Source: Pseudomonas anatoliensis (GTDB lineage Bacteria; Pseudomonadota; Gammaproteobacteria; Pseudomonadales; Pseudomonadaceae). Taken from it: a stretch of 64,000 nucleotides of DNA. Position numbers and translations under genes: made by a program. Shown here piece by piece: positions 9,940-17,446 of this stretch (position 1 is its first letter; each line of letters starts with the position of its first letter). The stretch covers positions 620,001 to 684,000 of the forward strand of contig NZ_JACVHC010000001.1 in NCBI RefSeq assembly GCF_017976235.1, read 5' to 3'. Under the pieces are notes generated by a model that did not search any database, was not told the DNA's origin, and saw nothing but the letters and a program-made list of their open reading frames with translations.

Positions 9940-10293
9940 TTAGTCGGACGACTTGCCAGCGCAATGCCACGGAACTTCTTGGAATGCCCCGCTTGTGGTC
10001 AGTACTGAGCCGAGTTCATAAATTAGTTGCCTATTGAGAGTTGAATTATCGGAATACTGATCGGCTTCCCCGAAAGAACTCCAAGAGTCGCTGTCAATTC
10101 GGACAGTTCCAAACTTACTTTCTAGATGGGAGTGGGACGCCCATATGCCATGCTCAGTGGTGTTGACTGAAAATCCCAATGGCGCCAGTACCGCGCGGAG
10201 CGCTTCCTGAAACCCAATGTCTGATGGCTGTGGATAGAACTCAATTAGCAGTTTGTTGCTGCCATAGCCTTCTCTAATCGCGAAAGCGTACAT
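9940..10293 (-). CDS. Hypothetical protein, island
   Basis: I do not recognise this 117-aa protein. The ATG at 10293 is chosen because AGAGGAAGG lies just upstream; an in-frame ATG at 10326 would extend it and overlap the preceding gene by about 10 bases. The text (MYAFAIREGYGSNKLLIEFY, then DSDSWSSFGEADQYSD) has no signal peptide or membrane segment and is mildly acidic. Position and size fit the small immunity genes of polymorphic-toxin islands, but this is inference. It follows the 109-aa gene closely and may be cotranscribed with it. Confidence 0.65.
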   Translation of the reverse strand: MYAFAIREGYGSNKLLIEFYPQPSDIGFQEALRAVLAPLGFSVNTTEHGIWASHSHLESKFGTVRIDSDSWSSFGEADQYSDNSTLNRQLIYELGSVLTTSGAFQEVPWHCAGKSSD

Positions 10294-10316
10294 GACCTTC
10301 CTCTTATACATAGGAT

Positions 10317-10646
10317 TCAGCCCCATGATTTTTTCCGGCCGACAAGCCTGCGTGCTCTATGACGGCGAGACTGAGACAGCGTTTTGTCCTCGGCGCAATG
10401 AGCCAAGAGCGCGGTGAGCGGAATGTCTATAGGAAAGCCATCCTCCAGCCATTTAAGCGCTAGTCCCGACCAATATTCGGAATACGACATCAAGGCTGTG
10501 ATCACCAGCGGCTGCAACGCTATGTCGGCAGGTAGCGTATATTTTTTGCTAAGGGCTCTTAGCGCATCTGGCAAGTCGATTGCAGCTGTTTCGAAAGGTT
10601 TCTCAAGCAGCGGCAATAGCCAGACATAGCTGAATTCTTCGTTCAT
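10317..10646 (-). CDS. Hypothetical protein, island
   Basis: This 109-aa protein is not recognised. It starts at an ATG with GGGGGAG immediately upstream and is largely helical (FSYVWLLPLLEKPFETAAIDL, a long middle SYSEYWSGLALKWLED helix), ending in a basic RRHRARRLVGRKK tail. There is no export signal. It sits just upstream of the 117-aa gene in the same direction. An immunity or adaptor role in the toxin-related island is possible but unsupported by homology that I can recognise. Confidence 0.62.
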   Translation of the reverse strand: MNEEFSYVWLLPLLEKPFETAAIDLPDALRALSKKYTLPADIALQPLVITALMSYSEYWSGLALKWLEDGFPIDIPLTALLAHCAEDKTLSQSRRHRARRLVGRKKSWG

Positions 10647-10685
10647 CTTCTCCCCCGGAGGCTGCTATCGACGCCAAGGAGTTCA

Positions 10686-11207
10686 TCAAATTGAGGTAAC
10701 AAAGCGGGTTTCGAGTCCAACACTGACTGGCGGTGGCGCATTAATCAATGCGACGGCATTGTCGCCCTGGTTAAGGTAGATCAATGAATCACCTGTCTCG
10801 AACGTAACTCTGAATCCGGCCAGCCAAGGCTCTTGCCCGTTGAAAGAGTCAAGAATTCCCTCAACTGCACAAATTTTTGTGTTCTCAAGGTGGGTTGCTG
10901 ATAAATCTACAAGCAGGTTCTCCCTCTTCCAGGAGCAGGTTACGTTTGGCTCTATCTCGAAGGACACCGGCGTATCAGACGGCAACAAGTCCGCGCCTAC
11001 TCGCTCCCCATCACTCACGAGATACATGGATAAAACTTCTCTTTCGCCAAAACGCCATTCTAAAGAACCTATATCTCCCAGATCTTTCTCGTCGTTAAAA
11101 TAGTACTGGTCGTGCAACAGCACGCTCAGTCGCTTTCCCAAAAGCGAACGGGCGTTTTGCAGGTCTCTGACAGATCTTGCCGGGGATGAGGAGTGGCGAC
11201 CAGGCAT
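10686..11207 (-). CDS. Hypothetical protein, possible immunity gene
   Basis: This 173-aa product is not recognised. The ATG at 11207 is preferred over 11219 because GAGG lies 6 bases upstream of it. The body (LHDQYYFNDEKDLGDIGSLE, SMYLVSDGERVGAD, FEIEPNVTCSW, TFETGDSLIYLNQGDNAV) looks like a soluble, acidic beta-rich protein. The first 15 residues are less protein-like, so the N-terminus could be rearranged. Low GC and the company of a SUKH gene suggest an orphan immunity protein. Confidence 0.6.
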   Translation of the reverse strand: MPGRHSSSPARSVRDLQNARSLLGKRLSVLLHDQYYFNDEKDLGDIGSLEWRFGEREVLSMYLVSDGERVGADLLPSDTPVSFEIEPNVTCSWKRENLLVDLSATHLENTKICAVEGILDSFNGQEPWLAGFRVTFETGDSLIYLNQGDNAVALINAPPPVSVGLETRFVTSI

Positions 11208-11260
11208 CGAGCACCTCATATATGTGGAAAAAGAAGCTGATACTACACAAAGGCCATTAC

Positions 11261-11296
11261 GTCTGCTCTTGGCCGGTTAGCGACGGTCAGGGCTCG
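11261..11296. repeat. TGGCCGG element between hypothetical gene and recombinase
   Basis: Contains GTCTGCTCTTGGCCGGTTAG followed by a small inverted repeat. It is related to the elements near 9265, 9890 and 14250. Confidence 0.4.
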
Positions 11297-11313
11297 ACCG
11301 TCGCTATGCATAT

Positions 11314-11934
11314 TCAAACCTCGGTCTGTTCCGCCATCTCTAGGGCGTCGTCGACTTCAATTCCCAGATATCGAACGGTGCTCTCCAGCTTCGTATGGCC
11401 AAGCAGCAGTTGAACCGCTCGCAGATTCTTCGTCCTGCGATAGATCAGCGATGCCTTCGTACGCCTCATTGTGTGAGTGCCATACATAGCTGGATCAAGG
11501 CCAATTGCTTCCACCCAGCCTTTGACGATACGTGCGTATTGACGTGTTGATAGATGGTCTGAGGTATGCAGCTGGCTCGGAAAAAGGCAGTCCTCGCTCC
11601 GGAGTTGGGCCTGGTGTATCCAGGCTGCGATAGCAAACCGTGTTTGTTCGGTGATCTCGAACTGCACTGGCCGCAGCGTTTTCTGCTGCATCACGATGGC
11701 GCGTGGTGATACGTGCTCGCCATGGGCGACGTCACGCACACGAAGCTTGGTTAAGTCGCAGGCCCGAAGCTTGCTGTCGATGGCCAGATCGAAGAGCGCA
11801 AGATCACGGGTTCGTTCTGCAATTTGAAGCCTTACCCGGATGGCCCAGATATCTCTCAGTCTGAGTGGAGCTTTCTGCCCGACCAGTTTTCCTTTGTTCC
11901 AAGGCTGGCGGCTGCAGGTAGCGAAGATGTTCAT
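11314..11934 (-). CDS. Short tyrosine recombinase/integrase
   Basis: This 206-aa protein consists almost only of a tyrosine-recombinase catalytic domain. An Arg-containing KLRACDLTKLRVRD is box I. HTMRRTKAS supplies the HxxR of box II, and GHTKLESTVRYLG holds the final His and the nucleophilic Tyr. It is shorter than phage integrases (about 350-400 aa) and lacks a full N-terminal arm/core-binding domain. The start has a perfect GGAGGA site. It sits inside the accessory island, but no flanking direct repeats or tRNA were seen. Whether it moves the island or acts on a small shufflon-like site is open. Confidence 0.88.
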   Translation of the reverse strand: MNIFATCSRQPWNKGKLVGQKAPLRLRDIWAIRVRLQIAERTRDLALFDLAIDSKLRACDLTKLRVRDVAHGEHVSPRAIVMQQKTLRPVQFEITEQTRFAIAAWIHQAQLRSEDCLFPSQLHTSDHLSTRQYARIVKGWVEAIGLDPAMYGTHTMRRTKASLIYRRTKNLRAVQLLLGHTKLESTVRYLGIEVDDALEMAEQTEV

Positions 11935-12048
11935 GACGAGTCCTCCACGTGTCGAAGGACAAGGATGGCTGACCAGAGAAAGGGTCGCTAACCGGCCATA
12001 ACCGGCCGTTAGAAAGGCGCCTGAGACATCTTATATCCTGCACTTGAT

Positions 12049-12441
12049 CTATTCTGGATCGTGACAACAGACGCAAAGCTTGTTTCCTTCAGGGTCTCGA
12101 AAGTACGCCCCATAAAAATTCGGGTGGTATTCGGGTCGCAGGCCCGGAGTGCCTTCGCATGTTCCATCCAAGACCAACGCCAAAGCATGGGCTTTGCGTA
12201 CGATCTGTCTATTAGGTGCTAGCAGAGCAATCATTTGCCCATTCCCTAGCGTCGCAGATTGGCTGTCGAACGGTTTGCCCACCACGAAAAGAGGGCGTGC
12301 AGTGTCGGGGTGTTTCCAGCCAGCCCATGGGCGTTCAAAGTCTGTGAACTTGAGATCAAGTCCGAGTATCTCCATGACCCCTTGATAAAACACAAGTGCT
12401 CTATTGAAGTCATTCACTCCGATGAATACATGTGAAATCAT
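12049..12441 (-). CDS. VOC (glyoxalase/bleomycin resistance) family protein
   Basis: This 130-aa single-domain protein has the two beta-alpha-beta-beta-beta modules of the vicinal oxygen chelate fold. It opens with ISHVFIGVNDFNRALVFYQG (metal-ligand His near residue 4) and closes with GAYFRDPEGNKLCVCCHDPE (metal-ligand Glu in DPEGN). The ATG at 12441 is used because AGGA lies 5 bases upstream. Family members include glyoxalase I-like, dioxygenase and antibiotic-binding proteins; this small form is unassigned. It ends about 110 bases before the recombinase gene. Confidence 0.86.
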   Translation of the reverse strand: MISHVFIGVNDFNRALVFYQGVMEILGLDLKFTDFERPWAGWKHPDTARPLFVVGKPFDSQSATLGNGQMIALLAPNRQIVRKAHALALVLDGTCEGTPGLRPEYHPNFYGAYFRDPEGNKLCVCCHDPE

Positions 12442-12883
12442 TTTTGTCCTAAAAAGAGGAAGCATTCTCGCAACATACCAAGAATTTTCAGGCAGTGTTC
12501 AACCTCTGGCCTGAAACATACTCAGTCGAACTTGGAAGACGTTTTTACAGTAACGGGGCCGATTGCTGCGTGTGGTGAAGTGCTGCTATCGACCCAGGCT
12601 GTGTGAAAGCACAAGCAGCATTTTGAAGTCCTCGTCTTTACGGAAAATCTGCCAGCGTTCGGTCAGTCGGCGAACTTGGAGTTTGCTCAGAAACGCGATG
12701 TCCACTCCGATTACAATCGCCGCCGCTGATCGAAAGCGTTTTTCGATTGGTACCCTGTACCTGTTCCCGAAGCTGCTTGCGTTACATCCGGCGATCGAGA
12801 ATGGGTTCCAGGCCTAGTTTTTGAAACGAGCCCGAAAGCCTCTCTAAATATAAGCCGCTCTCCACAAACGATAGGTGTGCCGA
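12442..12883. other. Spacer between GST and VOC genes, possible coding remnant
   Basis: No intact gene is visible. On the minus strand, a frame around 12790-12600 reads protein-like (RYRVPIEKRFRSAAAIVIG, then VRRLTERWQIFRKDEDFK, stop at LGR). It lacks a start and a recognisable domain, so it may be a decayed gene tail. Confidence 0.35.
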
Positions 12884-13516
12884 CTACATCGGAGGACGTT
12901 GCAATTTGACCCACTCCTGTACGGTTGGTCGTTGCCATTGGCGCTGCGCGTACTCCACCAGCGCGGGTGGTACGGAGTCGCCATTGAATATCAGCCGGTT
13001 GAGCATCAAGGCCAGATCCACATCGGCGATCGACCATTGACCGAACAGGTACTCGGGGCTGTCCGCCAGTAGCGTTTGTGCGGCACCGCACAGCTTGCGC
13101 GCTGCCGACTCGGCAGCTGGCGACAAGGGGTTTGATTTGAGTCCATAAAACACAACCAATGTGGATCGTTCCTGCCGAATGGGCAGCAGGTCACTCCGCA
13201 CCCATGCCTGGACTTGTCGTGCCTTTGCATGCTGCATCAGGTCTTGTGGGTAAACGGGCGCCTGGGGGAAAACGTCTTCCAGGTACTCAGTGATAGCCGA
13301 CGATTCAGATAAGGCGAAGTCGCCGTGCACAAGTGTGGGTACCCGCTGGGTCTGCGAGAGGCTGGCATAGTCCTCTGACTGGTTTTCGGACGAGTCGAGG
13401 TCTAGCGGGATCATTTCAAATTCGATGCCCTTTTCGCGGAGTACCACGAAAGCCGACATGGCATAGGGGCTGCAAAATTGAGAGTCAACGTACAAGCGCA
13501 GGCGGGAATTATTCAC
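12884..13516 (-). CDS. yfcF: Glutathione S-transferase, YfcF type
   Basis: This 210-aa protein has the GST architecture. The thioredoxin-like N-terminal half contains FCSPYAMSAFVVLREKG, a cis-Pro TQRVPTLV and a glutathione-contact ESSAITEYLED. The helical C-terminal half contains QAWVRSDLLPIRQERST, then GQWSIADVDLALMLNRL and QRQWQRPTVQEW. These segments parallel E. coli YfcF closely as I recall that sequence, which has glutathione-dependent peroxidase or transferase activity linked to oxidative stress. It is cytoplasmic. It is divergent from the DHCW-cupin gene across 315 bases that probably hold both promoters. Confidence 0.88.
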   Translation of the reverse strand: MNNSRLRLYVDSQFCSPYAMSAFVVLREKGIEFEMIPLDLDSSENQSEDYASLSQTQRVPTLVHGDFALSESSAITEYLEDVFPQAPVYPQDLMQHAKARQVQAWVRSDLLPIRQERSTLVVFYGLKSNPLSPAAESAARKLCGAAQTLLADSPEYLFGQWSIADVDLALMLNRLIFNGDSVPPALVEYAQRQWQRPTVQEWVKLQRPPM

Positions 13517-13831
13517 AGGTCATCTCCTTATGCAGAAGGAGGCACGCTACGAGATCCACAGCGATAAATAAAATTCATGATTTTCATGGGCGTATTCCTG
13601 ACCGGAATACTTTGTTGCCGCCTGCCCTTGTCTGGCTTCCTTCAGATTGGGCGCGCTTTGTTTTGAAGGTGACCCCGTCACGACAGGTACCCCGGCTTAT
13701 CATTCAGCGGTCGTGCTGAAGACTAGGCAGTTTCTCCCACCCTGTATCCTATAAATGCGGGCCGTCTGTGTCTGTCGGCACCATCGCCCGAATGATACGG
13801 TCTGCATTTATTGCATATCGATGAGGCAAAA
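13517..13831. promoter_or_regulatory. Divergent spacer between yfcF and the DHCW cupin gene
   Basis: 315 bases without a credible gene. It must contain the promoters for both divergent genes. An AT-rich CCTATAAATG-type sequence near 13750 could serve as a -10 region for the plus-strand gene. No clear operator was found. Confidence 0.4.
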
Positions 13832-14161
13832 ATGGATCTCACTGCAATCCAATTTGATACCACCGATTGGTCAACGATAGAGCCGGTGGCGCATGCCGGT
13901 CAGACAGGTACAGCCTATTGGCGTACCTGCCAGTTTGGATCAGCTCGTGTGCGGATGGTCGAATACAGCCCTGGATATTTGGCCGATCACTGGTGTTGGA
14001 GGGGGCACATCCTGTTGTGCCTGGAGGGTCAATTGGATACAGAACTTGAAGATGGTCGTCAGTTCACACTGACGCCAGGCATGAGCTATCAAGTGGGCAA
14101 TAATGCTGAGGGGCATCGTTCATCCACCACGATCGGGGCGAAGTTGTACATTGTGGATTAG
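13832..14161 (+). CDS. DHCW-motif cupin fold protein
   Basis: This 109-aa small cupin carries the signature LADHWCWRGHILLCLEGQL, in which Asp-His-x-Cys-Trp replaces the usual first cupin motif. A second half, TLTPGMSYQVGNNAEGHRS, has a conserved His. The ATG at 13832 is used, with GAGG upstream; an in-frame ATG at 13811 would add seven residues. DHCW cupins are widespread small proteins of unknown function, probably metal binding. It stands alone between the divergent yfcF and convergent immunity gene. Confidence 0.85.
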   Translation: MDLTAIQFDTTDWSTIEPVAHAGQTGTAYWRTCQFGSARVRMVEYSPGYLADHWCWRGHILLCLEGQLDTELEDGRQFTLTPGMSYQVGNNAEGHRSSTTIGAKLYIVD

Positions 14162-14249
14162 TCGTGGGGGCGACCTGTAAACGCACCCCACCAATCCGTT
14201 GGCAGCGAATGCTCCCGTAATCAGGGATCTGAAATATACCTCTAGGAAT

Positions 14250-14273
14250 GACTGCTTTTGGCCGGAAGCAGCC
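14250..14273. repeat. TGGCCGG hairpin element
   Basis: The inverted repeat CTGCTT/AAGCAG encloses TTGGCCGG. It lies between the cupin and immunity genes and is related to the elements near 9265, 9890 and 11261. Confidence 0.5.
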
Positions 14274-14293
14274 ACCTATGGCTTGCTTAAATC

Positions 14294-14686
14294 CTACTGA
14301 CAAGCTTTCAATCGCGCTCCGTCAGTGCCACTACCCTCACGGGTGTCAATCTCGCCGTTACGGTCAATATGAATTTCCGTTGTCGGCCATTGGGGCGTAA
14401 TGCTGACGCAACGGTTCAAGCCCTTTGCATTCCACCAGTCCAGACGCATGAAGAACTCATCGTCAGGAAAGATATGTCCTACATCACCCGTTGACTTTCC
14501 CGGCAGCAGTTCACCGCGAACGATGGTGTGCTGTGTGTTCAGGACGTAATTAATGTTCTTGGTGCCGTCCTTTGAGTAGTAAACGACAACTCGCGGTATA
14601 GCTATGTACCAGCACGCCACTGCACCAATGAGGAACAGCCCTATCCACCGGCCAATACGTCGTGGTCGCTTTTCACTTGCAGACAT
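14294..14686 (-). CDS. Putative membrane-anchored immunity protein for the PAAR toxin
   Basis: This 130-aa protein begins with a basic stretch (KRPRRIGR) followed by one membrane segment (IGLFLIGAVACWYIAIP) around residues 13-30, then a soluble domain of about 100 residues. The positive-inside rule places the soluble domain in the periplasm. The chosen ATG at 14686 overlaps the end of the toxin gene by 14 bases, the classical effector-immunity arrangement implying translational coupling. I do not recognise a named immunity family. The periplasmic exposure suggests that the cognate toxin is met in the periplasm, which is inference. Confidence 0.75.
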   Translation of the reverse strand: MSASEKRPRRIGRWIGLFLIGAVACWYIAIPRVVVYYSKDGTKNINYVLNTQHTIVRGELLPGKSTGDVGHIFPDDEFFMRLDWWNAKGLNRCVSITPQWPTTEIHIDRNGEIDTREGSGTDGARLKACQ

Positions 14687-15809
14687 GTTTTTGAACCCCT
14701 GTACCCCATTCAGCAATTGGCACCGCCAACACCTTGTCCATGATGATTTGTGCAGTGACACCGCCGTTCGGATATTCCTTGTAGAGTTCCATTCCGAGAA
14801 TGATCGACACTCTATCAGGCGCATCGTCCCATGCTCGCATCCCTTCGATACCTTCTGTCCTTCGTGGGCCATCAAACCTCTTGGGGTCTTTAAGGAAGCG
14901 CCAACTGTCTGATCCTATTTGCTCAACTCCAGCGCCATCCAACTGCACGCTGTCAGAAAGTCCACCGGCTAAGCCGACGTACCCATAATGGATGTTCGAC
15001 CAGATATCGTAGTAGAAGTCATACGGCCCCTGTTTATGCCAAGGTGCACCAAACATCTTGGCCAATTTGGGCTTGTGATCCCAATCCTGACCCTGTCCCA
15101 CCTTATTCGTCCAGATGGCGAAAGCCTTCGCCTTTTTTCCAAGTGCCATGCTGTAAAACTGGGGGTCCTGCCCTAGGCGCAGGTAGAGCGGAAGCTCCCT
15201 AAATTTCTTGGTTTCCGCCTCAGGATCGAAGCTGTTTAATTCTTTCATTTCCAGGACTGCTGGGTCATTGATATTGCGGTTCATCTCATCGGCGATGTAA
15301 TTGGCCAGTTGCTCCATCATGTCAGGGTCTTTGCACGTAGTAGGTGCTTCCGGCTCTGTCTTAGCTTCGGGTTTTTCCGTACTGGCTTGTGGATCTACCA
15401 AGGCATTCGCCGCCAGAGCTTTCTCTTTCAAATTTGGATCAGCGAGCAAGGTCGCCATCTTTTCATCGTCCACGGTCCCATCTGGGCGGAACGCTCCCAG
15501 TGCCATGAAGTTGACGATGGTTGCACCGCCAGCATCGCCCATGACAAACCCGCCACCTACATCGCTTGACCCGGTGATGATGGTTCCACCATGGCTGGTA
15601 GGACTACCAAGGTGGGCCATAGGACGGCCATTCACTTGAATCGATGGAAACCCTGTTGTGATTACGGCGCCACACCCACATGTATCACCAACGCGGGCGG
15701 AGCCCATAAAGTTGATATTTACGTCGCCACTGGCGGAGGCAATCGGGGAGGTGCCATGGCCGGGCAAAGGGCAGACATGTTCATCACCCAGTCGTGCAGA
15801 AGCGATCAT
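14673..15809 (-). CDS. PAAR-domain effector with C-terminal polymorphic toxin type 44 domain
   Basis: This 378-aa protein has an N-terminal PAAR domain (about residues 1-90: ARLGDEHVCPLPGHGTSPI, NINFMGSARVGD, QVNGRPMAHLG). A charged linker follows. The C-terminal domain from about residue 200 contains FAIWTNKVGQGQDWDHKPKL and YYDIWSNIHYGYVGLAGGLSD, the pattern of polymorphic toxin type 44 (Ntox44). PAAR caps the VgrG spike of a type VI secretion system and carries cargo into target cells. The ATG at 15809 has AAGGA upstream. No T6SS structural genes are nearby, so it depends on a system elsewhere. The putative immunity gene overlaps its 3' end. Confidence 0.87.
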   Translation of the reverse strand: MIASARLGDEHVCPLPGHGTSPIASASGDVNINFMGSARVGDTCGCGAVITTGFPSIQVNGRPMAHLGSPTSHGGTIITGSSDVGGGFVMGDAGGATIVNFMALGAFRPDGTVDDEKMATLLADPNLKEKALAANALVDPQASTEKPEAKTEPEAPTTCKDPDMMEQLANYIADEMNRNINDPAVLEMKELNSFDPEAETKKFRELPLYLRLGQDPQFYSMALGKKAKAFAIWTNKVGQGQDWDHKPKLAKMFGAPWHKQGPYDFYYDIWSNIHYGYVGLAGGLSDSVQLDGAGVEQIGSDSWRFLKDPKRFDGPRRTEGIEGMRAWDDAPDRVSIILGMELYKEYPNGGVTAQIIMDKVLAVPIAEWGTGVQKHVCK

Positions 15810-16274
15810 GTATCGTCCTTGAATCGTTGCGAGGCGTGCCAGCTTGTGGCTGCGGTAGTCTGACTTTACCGGGAAGCTCAAACAATGGCTGCAAGACAAA
15901 TCCTAAAAGCCTTGCTGAAAATCTCCCTTTTCCGTGTCAGCTGTTTTCTATAAAAGATGCCTGGGCGTGGTGAGTCGTCTCAGGTTCCGTATTTACATTC
16001 GACTGACTTCTTTTGGCCGACACAAGTCTTTGGAAATGACCGAGCGGTTACCCGAAAAGCACAGGTGGGTAATAGGGGCGTCTTGGGGAGGTGCGCGTCG
16101 AGATGTATCGCAAAAAATAGAATGATCTCGTGGCCGAGATTTTCAGTTGATAAACGCCAATGTTTAAAAAGACATCTCCAAACACTCTCTCAGGCTACAC
16201 ACCCTTGCGCCTTTGCCTACAGCTACGCCAGAATCCGCCGGCTTGTGCGCTTTGGGGGCGGGTTTTATTGTGGT
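15810..16274. other. Gene-free stretch upstream of the PAAR gene
   Basis: The portion next to 15810 is the PAAR gene leader and promoter. The rest shows only short frames without ribosome binding sites. A TTTTGGCCGACA sequence near 16013 resembles the island's TGGCCG elements. The distal part runs into the structured DUF6124 leader. Confidence 0.4.
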
Positions 16275-16470
16275 CCGGTCGCTGACGAATCAGCGATCGG
16301 GTTTGGTAGCCCGGCTTAGACTTGGCGCATAGCGTCACCCGAAACAGGCCTTTTTGGGGCTGTGTATTTATGGTGGCCATGCGCAGGGCGTCTTCGGGCG
16401 CGCCGGTTTTCCAAGTCACCGGTCTACCAACCTTCGTATGGCCACCACCCCTTCGTTTGGTAGCGAAAGA
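16275..16470 (+). ncRNA. Highly structured leader upstream of the DUF6124 gene
   Basis: Several strong helices occur in the 230 bases before the DUF6124 ATG. An 11-bp hairpin with a CGAA loop covers 16275-16300. A hairpin (ACAG/CTGT plus CC/GG) covers about 16344-16363. A 13-bp stem pairs 16371-16383 with 16435-16447. In addition CTACCAA at 16424-16430 can pair with either of two identical TTGGTAG segments, at 16303-16309 or 16457-16463, giving mutually exclusive folds. Whether it acts as a cis-regulatory RNA, small RNA or repeat is unknown. Confidence 0.6.
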
Positions 16471-16505
16471 TGATGGCTCCTTTTCTACGATTTGGAGATT
16501 CACTC

Positions 16506-16865
16506 ATGATCAAACCAACACCCAACCCGCCCGAAACCGATTCGGTTTCCCCCTACGAATCCCTCGACTCAAAAAAACTCCACGAAGCCGCCGACCGCGC
16601 GCTCGACCATTACCTCTGTCCGCCCGGTTCCACGCCGCCTCCACGTAAAACCCGCGGGATGTACGCCGTGACTGCGGACAACAAAAACGAAGAACTGCTA
16701 ATCGATGCCAGTGAAACACTCGCTTCGGCGCAAACCATTGCCCAGAACGTCGCCAGTCTGTTGCCGGCGTCGCAGCGTCGGGCGTTGTTGGGGATTGCGC
16801 AGTTGATCATGCTCGGGGAGTTGGCGGTGAATCGGGCTTTGGATAATTTGCAGTTGCCGGGGTGA
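16506..16865 (+). CDS. DUF6124 family protein
   Basis: This 119-aa protein opens with IKPTPNPPETDSVSPYESL, the hallmark start of Pseudomonas DUF6124 proteins. A helical body follows with KKLHEAADRALDHYL, EELLIDASETLASAQ and ALLGIAQLIMLGELAVNRALD. The function is unknown. The family appears largely confined to Pseudomonas and often occurs in several copies per genome (family knowledge from memory). The start has GGAG about 9 bases upstream. It is preceded by the structured leader and followed by a hairpin, so it looks like an independent cassette. Confidence 0.88.
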   Translation: MIKPTPNPPETDSVSPYESLDSKKLHEAADRALDHYLCPPGSTPPPRKTRGMYAVTADNKNEELLIDASETLASAQTIAQNVASLLPASQRRALLGIAQLIMLGELAVNRALDNLQLPG

Positions 16866-17337
16866 TGCGCGTATCGGAATCACCTGGTGATTGATTGGGT
16901 GTCTGTTCTGACGCGTTCGCGAGCAGGCTCGCTCCCACCTTTGAGCGCGTTGCAAGGTGGGAGTGCGCTGGCTCTTCAGCCGCGATAAATACCGAAACGA
17001 TGTACGCGTTTCTGTACCCGGGAGTGGCGGGGTGCTTTCTTTGCGTCAGTCGACTGCCAGGTTGTCCCGAGCCCACTGTTCAGCCGTAGTGACCTGAATC
17101 GACGGCTGTTCGTTGAAAGTCCTCGCGCCATCCCGCGATGGCGCCAGTCGTGCTGCGGCCCCGGGCTACAACCCGAACAGTCCGGTGCAAGTGCTGGGCG
17201 ACGGGGCGCTGGATGAACAGGCGAAACAGCAGCTGACCGAGGAGGAGCGTGGGCAACTGGCGCTGTAACAGACTCTCGTGCAGTACGTTTGGCCGCCCTT
17301 TTTTTGTGTGAAAAATACTTTCTGAACGGACCACAAC
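16866..17337. other. Spacer with hairpin and two short coding remnants
   Basis: The inverted repeat CTCCCACCTT/AAGGTGGGAG at 16932-16963 resembles a partial REP. On the minus strand, 17046-17125 reads as a protein-like tail (FNEQPSIQVTTAEQWARDN, stop after LAVD). On the plus strand, 17154-17268 reads as another tail (NPNSPVQVLGDGALDEQ, then EERGQLAL, stop). Neither has a start or a recognised family. They meet at a 26-bp near-palindrome around 17127-17152. Confidence 0.4.
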
Positions 17338-17433
17338 CCCTTGTAGGAGTGAGCCTGCTCGCGATAGTGGCGTGTCAGTTGCTGATGTGTTGTCTGACAC
17401 ACCGCTATCGCGAGCAGGCTCACTCCTACAAGG
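17338..17433. repeat. REPIN, GTAGGAGTGAGCCTGCTCGCG family
   Basis: Inverted arms of about 30 bases each contain GAGTGAGCCTGCTCGCGATA. Its central spacer is nearly the reverse complement of that in the copy at 24600-24690. Confidence 0.93.
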
Positions 17434-17446
17434 GATTGCGCGGGGC

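Noticed and set aside
12563..12817. 84-aa plus-strand frame between GST and VOC genes
   Set aside because: No ribosome binding site, no family resemblance, and the text is unlike a folded protein.
14673..15809. Complete type VI secretion locus
   Set aside because: Only the PAAR effector and immunity pair are here; no tss genes occur in the window.
16195..16503. 102-aa minus-strand frame across the DUF6124 leader
   Set aside because: It reads through the inverted repeats, has no ribosome binding site, and the sequence is better explained by folded RNA or repeat DNA. I noted a vague memory of similar annotated ORFs in other pseudomonads but could not verify it.
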